Source: an uncultured Clostridium sp. (GTDB lineage Bacteria > Bacillota > Clostridia > Clostridiales > Clostridiaceae). Taken from it: a stretch of DNA of 10,576 bases. Positions within the stretch are counted from its first letter, which is position 1. Each line of letters starts with the position of its first letter. Location: positions 1 through 10,576 of the forward strand of contig NZ_CAKVKB010000118.1 of NCBI RefSeq assembly GCF_934754915.1. The letters are read 5' to 3'. The notes beneath the pieces are model-generated. The model was not told where the DNA came from. It searched no databases and worked only from the letters and a program-made list of their open reading frames with translations. Below are positions 6,128 through 10,576 of this stretch, one piece after another. The translations under genes were made by a program, and so were the position numbers.

Positions 6128-6577
6128 ATGAAAATTGCAATAGGTTGTGATCATGGTGGATTTGAATTAAAAAATGAAATCATAAAGTATTTAGAAAGTG
6201 AAAAATATGAAATAAAGGATTTTGGAACATATTCAACAGAATCATGTGATTATCCTGACATCGCACAGCCGGTAGCAGAGGCTGTAGCAGCAAAAGAATT
6301 TGATTTCGGTATTTTAATATGTGGAACAGGAATTGGAATAGGAATAGCAGCTAATAAGGTTCCAGGGATAAGAGCTGCATTATGTTCTGATACATTTAGT
6401 GCACATGCAACTAGAGAACATAATGATGCTAATATATTGACTATGGGACAACGAGTTGTAGGGCCAGGTCTTGCAATAGATATAGTAAAAACATTTTTAT
6501 CATCAAAATTTGAAGGTGGCAGACATATAAACAGAATAAATAAAATTAATGCTATTGAAGATAAATATAATAAATAA
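6128..6577 (+). CDS. rpiB: Ribose-5-phosphate isomerase B
   Basis: Interconverts ribulose-5-phosphate and ribose-5-phosphate in the non-oxidative pentose phosphate pathway, feeding PRPP and nucleotide synthesis. The 149-residue length is standard for the RpiB/LacAB family. Visible motifs are CDHGG (7-11), SCDYPD (39-44), the anion-hole loop CGTGIGIGIAANK (65-77) with catalytic Cys65, His98 of REHNDANIL, and the C-terminal phosphate-binding GGRHINR (130-136). The G-T-G-I-G loop and Cys65 favour RpiB over a LacA/LacB isomerase, and there is no lac or tagatose context. AGGAGGT (6113-6119) is 8 bases before the ATG. A 93-base gap to upp follows; it holds a 12-bp palindrome (6581-6592) but no clear terminator. 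Confidence 0.95.
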   Translation: MKIAIGCDHGGFELKNEIIKYLESEKYEIKDFGTYSTESCDYPDIAQPVAEAVAAKEFDFGILICGTGIGIGIAANKVPGIRAALCSDTFSAHATREHNDANILTMGQRVVGPGLAIDIVKTFLSSKFEGGRHINRINKINAIEDKYNK

Positions 6578-6670
6578 AATATATGTACATATAGATAAAG
6601 TTGATTAAAAACCAGTATTTTATTGTTTTTACAAAAAGTAATAGTATACGAATTTTGGAGGAATTAAAAT

Positions 6671-7300
6671 ATGAGTAAAGTAACAGAAATAAACCATCCC
6701 TTAATATTACATAAATTAGCTATTTTAAGAAACGAAAAAACAGGTTCAAAAGAATTTAGAAATTTAGTAGAAGAAATATCTATGCTTATGGCATATGAAG
6801 TTACAAGAGATTTAAGTACTGAAGAAGTTGAAGTTAAAACTCCAGTAGCTATAGCAAAATGTAAAATGCTTGCAGGAAAGAAAATGGCAGTTGTACCTAT
6901 ATTAAGAGCAGGCCTTGGAATGGTTGATGGAGTTCTTAATTTAATTCCAGCAGCGAAGGTTGGACATATAGGACTGTATAGAGATGAAGAAACTCTTCAG
7001 CCTGTAGAATATTTCTGTAAATTACCTCAAGATATAGCAGAAAGAGATGTAATTGTTGTTGATCCAATGCTTGCAACAGGGGGATCCTCAATTGATGCTT
7101 TAACAATGTTAAAGAAAAGGGGAGCTAAACATCTAAGATTAATGTGTTTAGTTGGAGCACCAGAAGGAATAGAAGCAGTACAGAAAGCTCATCCAGATGT
7201 AGATATATATCTTGCTTCTATAGATGAAAAATTAAATGAGCATGGTTATATAGTGCCTGGTCTTGGAGATGCAGGAGACAGATTATTTGGAACTAAATAA
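6671..7300 (+). CDS. upp: Uracil phosphoribosyltransferase
   Basis: Converts uracil plus PRPP to UMP and pyrophosphate in pyrimidine salvage in the cytoplasm. The 209-residue length is the family norm. The PRPP-binding loop is VDPMLATGGS (130-139), PILRAGLGM (76-84) is the conserved flanking loop, and the C-terminal uracil-binding stretch is YIVPGLGDAGDR (193-204). GGAGGA (6657-6662) lies 8 bases before the ATG. A weak promoter may lie in the gap upstream (TTGTTT at 6623-6628, 16-base spacer, TATACG at 6645-6650), but I would not insist on it. The deaminase gene starts 18 bases after the stop, so the two are almost surely one transcript. I see no terminator-antiterminator leader of the PyrR type. 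Confidence 0.97.
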   Translation: MSKVTEINHPLILHKLAILRNEKTGSKEFRNLVEEISMLMAYEVTRDLSTEEVEVKTPVAIAKCKMLAGKKMAVVPILRAGLGMVDGVLNLIPAAKVGHIGLYRDEETLQPVEYFCKLPQDIAERDVIVVDPMLATGGSSIDALTMLKKRGAKHLRLMCLVGAPEGIEAVQKAHPDVDIYLASIDEKLNEHGYIVPGLGDAGDRLFGTK

Positions 7301-7318
7301 TAATTAGAGGTGTTGGAT

Positions 7319-7813
7319 ATGAATAGACGAGACAAACATAATTATTATTTGGATATTGCTGAAACTGTATTAGAGAGAGGCACATGTATAAGAAGAAATT
7401 ATGGTTCGATAATTGTTAATAATGATGAGATAATTTCTACGGGTTATACAGGTGCACCAAGAGGAAGAAAAAATTGTATAGATTTGCATCAATGCATAAG
7501 GGAACAACTTAATATACCTAGAGGAACACATTATGAATTATGCAGAAGCGTTCATAGTGAGGCAAATGCAATTATCAGTGCATCCAGAAGGGATATGATA
7601 GGAGCTACATTATATCTTGTAGGTAAAGATGCAAAAACAAAAGAGTATGTTGAAAACGCAAATTCATGTTCAATGTGTAAAAGACTTATTATAAATTCGG
7701 GGATTTCTTATGTTGTAATTAGAGATTCTAAGGACAACTTTAGAGAAATATGTGTTAACTCATGGATTGAAAATGATGATTCGATGAAGCTGAATACTGA
7801 ATTTGGCTACTAA
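7319..7813 (+). CDS. dCMP deaminase family protein (ComEB-like)
   Basis: Predicted zinc enzyme deaminating dCMP to dUMP, the substrate for thymidylate synthesis. From ATG 7319 it is 164 residues, close to family length. GYTGAPRG (42-49) is the phosphate/nucleotide-binding region of dCMP deaminases. The zinc-site motif appears as VHSEANAI (78-85), with H79 as ligand and E81 as proton shuttle, and C117-S-M-C120 provides the two cysteines. Relatives usually have HAE and P-C-x-x-C; here Ser replaces Ala, and Ser replaces the Pro before the first Cys. About 20 residues separate the LYLVGKD strand from the cysteines, a longer loop than I remember in ComEB. GAGGTG (7307-7312) is 6 bases before ATG 7319, so the in-frame GTG at 7310, inside that site, is unlikely to be the start. 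Co-transcribed with upp. Confidence 0.88.
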   Translation: MNRRDKHNYYLDIAETVLERGTCIRRNYGSIIVNNDEIISTGYTGAPRGRKNCIDLHQCIREQLNIPRGTHYELCRSVHSEANAIISASRRDMIGATLYLVGKDAKTKEYVENANSCSMCKRLIINSGISYVVIRDSKDNFREICVNSWIENDDSMKLNTEFGY

Positions 7814-7857
7814 ATATTAAAAATGTGAGTTAAAGTGGCAAAGTTGGAGGTATAATA

Positions 7858-9006
7858 GTGATAAAGAAAAAAGTTATTACCATTTTTGGAACACGTCCAG
7901 AAGCAATAAAAATGGCACCTTTAGTAAAGGAATTGGAACAAAGAGAAGAAATTGAATCAAAAGTATGTGTAACAGCACAACATAGAGAGATGCTAGATCA
8001 AGTATTGGAATTATTTGATATAACTCCAGATTTTGATTTGAATATAATGAAAACTAGACAGAGCCTTACTGGAATTACAAATAAGGTTTTGGAAGGATTA
8101 GAAGAAGTATTTACAAAAGAGAAGCCTGATATGATACTTGTTCATGGAGATACAACCACTACATTTGCAGGAGCTCTTGCTGCATTTTATCAACAGATAA
8201 GAGTTGGTCATGTAGAAGCAGGTCTTAGAACTTTTAATAAATATTTTCCATTTCCAGAAGAAATGAATAGAAAACTTACTGGAAGCTTGGCTGATTTACA
8301 CTTTGCACCTACAAAAGGATCAAAGAATAATCTTTTAAGAGAAGGTGTAAATCAAGATGATATTTATGTAACTGGGAATACTGTAATTGATGCAATGCAA
8401 CATACAGTTCAAGAAGATTATGTATTTGAAACTGAAGAATTAAATAATATTAATTTCAATAAGAAAGTTATAATGATAACTGCACATAGAAGAGAAAATT
8501 GGGGAAAAGGAATTGAAAATATCTGTGAAGCCTTAAATAAAATAGTTGAGCAGAATGAAGACGTTGAATTAGTTTATTTGGTTCACTTAAATCCAGTAGT
8601 TAAAGATGTTGTTTTTGAAAAACTTGGTAATAAAGAAAGAATTCATTTACTATCTCCATTAGATACAAAAGAAACTCATAATTTAATGAATAAATCATTT
8701 ATGGTTATGACTGATTCGGGAGGATTACAGGAAGAGGCACCTCATCTTGGAAAACCAGTTCTTGTTTTAAGAGATGTTACTGAAAGACCAGAAGCAGTTG
8801 AGGCTGGAACAGTAAAACTTGTTGGTACTGATGTAGATACCATTGTAAATGAAGCGAATAGATTACTTCAAAATGAAGAAGCTTATAATCGTATGAGCAA
8901 AGCAATTAATCCATATGGAGATGGAAATGCATCTAAAAGAATTGTTGATGCAATATTAAAATATTATGGGTTAAATGATAAAGAAGTTGAAGAATTTAAA
9001 AGATAA
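7858..9006 (+). CDS. wecB: UDP-N-acetylglucosamine 2-epimerase (non-hydrolysing)
   Basis: Interconverts UDP-GlcNAc and UDP-ManNAc, the donor sugar for teichoic acid linkage units and other envelope polymers. The 382-residue protein has normal length and the GT-B fold signatures: GTRPEAIKMAPL (11-22), VHGDTTTTFAGALAAF (95-110), HVEAGLRT (118-125), FPFPEEMNR (130-138), TAHRREN (208-214), TDSGGLQEEAP (285-295), LRDVTERPEA (304-313) and NPYGDG (351-356). The expected catalytic acids D98, E120 and E134 and the histidine H210 are present. One oddity is LVHLNP (241-246) where relatives usually have PVHLNP. The start is GTG at 7858, with GGAGGT (7846-7851) 6 bases upstream. It follows the deaminase gene by 44 bases and is closed by an intrinsic terminator, so it ends the upp transcript. 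No other envelope-sugar gene is in the window. Confidence 0.96.
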   Translation: MIKKKVITIFGTRPEAIKMAPLVKELEQREEIESKVCVTAQHREMLDQVLELFDITPDFDLNIMKTRQSLTGITNKVLEGLEEVFTKEKPDMILVHGDTTTTFAGALAAFYQQIRVGHVEAGLRTFNKYFPFPEEMNRKLTGSLADLHFAPTKGSKNNLLREGVNQDDIYVTGNTVIDAMQHTVQEDYVFETEELNNINFNKKVIMITAHRRENWGKGIENICEALNKIVEQNEDVELVYLVHLNPVVKDVVFEKLGNKERIHLLSPLDTKETHNLMNKSFMVMTDSGGLQEEAPHLGKPVLVLRDVTERPEAVEAGTVKLVGTDVDTIVNEANRLLQNEEAYNRMSKAINPYGDGNASKRIVDAILKYYGLNDKEVEEFKR

Positions 9007-9010
9007 TTAT

Positions 9011-9052
9011 AGGATAAAAGGATGAATTAGTAAAATAATTTATCCTTTTTTC
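9011..9052 (+). terminator. Intrinsic terminator after wecB
   Basis: AGGATAAA (9011-9018) and TTTATCCT (9039-9046) form an 8-bp stem with a 20-base loop, followed directly by TTTTTCT. An alternative register, AAAAGGAT (9016-9023) with ATCCTTTT (9042-9049), is also possible. Either would end the upp-deaminase-wecB transcript before the thl promoter. Confidence 0.75.
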
Positions 9053-9101
9053 TATTTAGAGAATTTTTATTGAACTTTGTCTAAATTTTAACAATAAACC
9101 C

Positions 9102-9129
9102 TTGATAAAAAAACTAGAAATGGTATAAT
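9102..9129 (+). promoter_or_regulatory. Strong promoter of thl
   Basis: TTGATA (9102-9107), a 16-base spacer and a perfect TATAAT (9124-9129) preceded by TGG (9121-9123), an extended -10. Transcription should start near 9136, leaving a leader of about 84 bases. From memory, the well-known thl promoter of C. acetobutylicum has the same TTGATA and TATAAT boxes, which supports the call and the expectation of high constitutive expression. Confidence 0.88.
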
Positions 9130-9137
9130 TATGTTGT

Positions 9138-9151
9138 GTTAATAATTTAAC
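9138..9151 (+). other. Small hairpin at the 5' end of the thl leader
   Basis: GTTAA (9138-9142) and TTAAC (9147-9151) pair around the loop TAAT. The hairpin would lie within a few bases of the predicted 5' end of thl mRNA, a position where hairpins can shield a transcript from decay. It is short (5 bp, one G-C pair at the base), so stability is modest and its role is speculative. Confidence 0.3.
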
Positions 9152-9219
9152 GAAAAGTAAATAAAAAACATAATTTTAATTATTTAAATATCTAAGGTAT
9201 ATATTTTAGGAGGTAAGTC

Positions 9220-10404
9220 ATGAAAGACGTAGTTATCGTAAGTGCAGTAAGAACAGCATTAGGAAGCTTTGGTGGATCATTAAAGGATATTCCAGCACCA
9301 GAATTAGGAGCAACAGTAATTAAAGAAGCTGTAAAAAGAGCTAACATAAAACCAGAATTAGTAGAAGAAGTAATTATGGGAAATGTTATACAAGCAGGTC
9401 TTGGACAAAATACAGCAAGACAAGCTACTTTAAAAGCAGGTCTTCCACAAGAAGTTCCAGCTATGACAATTAATAAAGTTTGTGGATCTGGATTAAGAGC
9501 AGTAAGTTTAGCAGCTCAAATGATTAAAGCAGGAGATGCTGATGTTATTGTTGCAGGTGGTATGGAAAACATGTCAGCAGCACCATTTGCATTACCAACT
9601 GCTAGATGGGGACAAAGAATGAATAACGGAAAAATGGTAGATACTATGATAAATGATGCTTTATGGGATGCATTTAACAACTATCATATGGGTGTAACTG
9701 CTGAAAATATAGCAAAAGAATGGGGAATAACTAGAGAAGAACAAGATGCTTTCTCAGCAGCTTCTCAACAAAAAGCAGAAAGAGCTATAAAAGAAGGAAG
9801 ATTTAAAGATGAAATAGTTCCAGTAATGATTCCTCAAAGAAAAGGTGATCCAAAGGTATTCGATACAGATGAATTCCCAAGATTCGGAACTACTCCTGAA
9901 ACTTTAGCTAAATTAAAACCATGCTTTATAAAAGATGGTACAGTAACAGCTGGTAACGCTTCAGGAATAAATGATGGAGCTGCTGCATTTGTAGTTATGA
10001 GTGCTGAAAAAGCTGAAGAATTAGGAATCAAACCATTGGCTAAAATCCTTTCATATGGTTCAAAAGGATTAGATCCAGCTATAATGGGATATGGTCCATT
10101 CCATGCAACTAAGAAAGCTTTAGAAGTAGCTAATTTGACAGTAGAAGATTTAGATTTAATAGAAGCTAATGAAGCATTTGCAGCTCAAAGCTTAGCTGTA
10201 GCTAAAGACTTACACTTTGATATGAGCAAAGTTAATGTAAATGGTGGTGCTATAGCATTAGGACATCCAGTTGGAGCATCAGGTGCAAGAATTCTTGTTA
10301 CTCTTCTTCACGAAATGCAAAAGAGAGACGATGCTAAAAAAGGTTTAGCAACACTATGTATTGGTGGCGGTATGGGAACAGCTGTCATTGTTGAAAAGAT
10401 GTAA
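9220..10404 (+). CDS. thlA: Acetyl-CoA acetyltransferase (biosynthetic thiolase)
   Basis: Condenses two acetyl-CoA to acetoacetyl-CoA, the entry to the butyrate/butanol and acetone branches of clostridial fermentation. The 394 residues match bacterial biosynthetic thiolases. The nucleophile is Cys88 in NKVCGSG (86-91 region). His349 lies in GGAIALGHPVGASGARI (342-358) and the second active-site cysteine Cys380 in LCIGGGMGTA (379-388). NEAFAA (317-322) is also conserved. In C. acetobutylicum ThlA the equivalents of Cys88 and Cys380 form a regulatory disulfide; both are kept here. AGGAGGT (9208-9214) is 5 bases before the ATG. Codon use (CCA, GCA/GCT, GGA, AGA, TTA) is strongly biased, as expected for a highly expressed gene. 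It has its own promoter and terminator, so it is a one-gene transcript. Confidence 0.97.
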   Translation: MKDVVIVSAVRTALGSFGGSLKDIPAPELGATVIKEAVKRANIKPELVEEVIMGNVIQAGLGQNTARQATLKAGLPQEVPAMTINKVCGSGLRAVSLAAQMIKAGDADVIVAGGMENMSAAPFALPTARWGQRMNNGKMVDTMINDALWDAFNNYHMGVTAENIAKEWGITREEQDAFSAASQQKAERAIKEGRFKDEIVPVMIPQRKGDPKVFDTDEFPRFGTTPETLAKLKPCFIKDGTVTAGNASGINDGAAAFVVMSAEKAEELGIKPLAKILSYGSKGLDPAIMGYGPFHATKKALEVANLTVEDLDLIEANEAFAAQSLAVAKDLHFDMSKVNVNGGAIALGHPVGASGARILVTLLHEMQKRDDAKKGLATLCIGGGMGTAVIVEKM

Positions 10405-10428
10405 TTTAATATTTAGAAGATTTTTTAA

Positions 10429-10461
10429 AGGCTATTACAAATATGTAATAGCCTATTTTTT
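10429..10461 (+). terminator. Strong intrinsic terminator of thl
   Basis: AGGCTATTACA (10429-10439) and TGTAATAGCCT (10444-10454) form a perfect 11-bp stem with a 4-base loop, followed by A and six Ts. It lies 24 bases after the thl stop codon and should isolate thl from whatever follows. The minus-strand version has no good T tract, so it is one-directional. Confidence 0.92.
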
Positions 10462-10576
10462 ATTATGTAGGAAATTATACAATTTTTTTAGATTCAAATT
10501 TAGTAATTTAATAGAGTTTGAGATATGAAGTTATTAAAATGCTATCAATGAAGTAAGTTGTGGAGCCACTATTTTT

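Noticed and set aside
7851..7856. TATAAT just before the wecB start codon
   Set aside because: No -35 at proper spacing, and a start from it would fall inside the wecB coding region; it is part of the ribosome binding site spacer.
9834..10031. Minus-strand open frame of 65 codons
   Set aside because: Lies inside thl on the opposite strand; no motif or translation signal.
10526..10552. Tiny ATG-started frame (8 codons) after the thl terminator
   Set aside because: No ribosome binding site and no conserved feature; not credible as the start of the next operon.
10557..10576. GTGG-AG-CCAC with a following T run at the right edge
   Set aside because: A 2-base loop is too small for a real hairpin, and the sequence is cut off by the window edge.

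Overview
The window reads as chromosome of a very A+T-rich Gram-positive bacterium, most likely a butyrate- or solvent-forming Clostridium of the sensu stricto group (C. butyricum / C. beijerinckii type). The reasons are heavy use of AGA, ATA and TTA codons, strong AGGAGG-type ribosome binding sites, U-rich intrinsic terminators, and a gene order (tdk - DUF1385 - prmC - prfA - ... - Sua5 - rpiB - upp - dCMP deaminase - wecB - thl) that I recognise from memory as typical of such clostridia. The species call is inference. I see no phage, insertion sequence, CRISPR array, tRNA or rRNA, and no obvious novel multigene system. This is mostly conserved housekeeping DNA with a few features worth a second look.

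Layout. Positions 1-285 hold no credible gene, only A+T-rich DNA with one perfect A/T-only hairpin. rpmE (ribosomal protein L31) lies on the minus strand at 325-534. It has its own terminator on the low-coordinate side and a near-consensus promoter at 577-605, overlapped by an inverted repeat centred on the predicted transcription start. Everything else runs on the plus strand. tdk, a DUF1385 membrane protein and prmC form a tight run (720-3093). prfA (3259-4341) has its own promoter. A 72-base imperfect palindrome (4354-4425) separates it from an unrecognised two-helix membrane protein (4452-5039), the Sua5-type threonylcarbamoyl-AMP synthase (5058-6107) and rpiB (6128-6577). After a 93-base gap come upp, a dCMP-deaminase-family gene and wecB (6671-9006), ending at an intrinsic terminator. 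thl (acetyl-CoA acetyltransferase, 9220-10404) is a single-gene unit with a strong extended -10 promoter, an ~84-base leader and a strong terminator. The last ~115 bases carry no gene; in related clostridia the ATP synthase operon follows.

How the genes work together. One theme is translation: L31, RF1 (prfA), the methyltransferase that modifies the RF1 GGQ glutamine (prmC), and the first enzyme of tRNA t6A synthesis (Sua5). A second is pyrimidine salvage and supply: thymidine kinase makes dTMP, uracil phosphoribosyltransferase makes UMP, and the deaminase would make dUMP from dCMP. RpiB links these to ribose-5-phosphate and so to PRPP, the co-substrate of Upp. WecB makes UDP-ManNAc for the cell envelope. 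Thiolase starts the C4 (butyrate/butanol) branch of fermentation.
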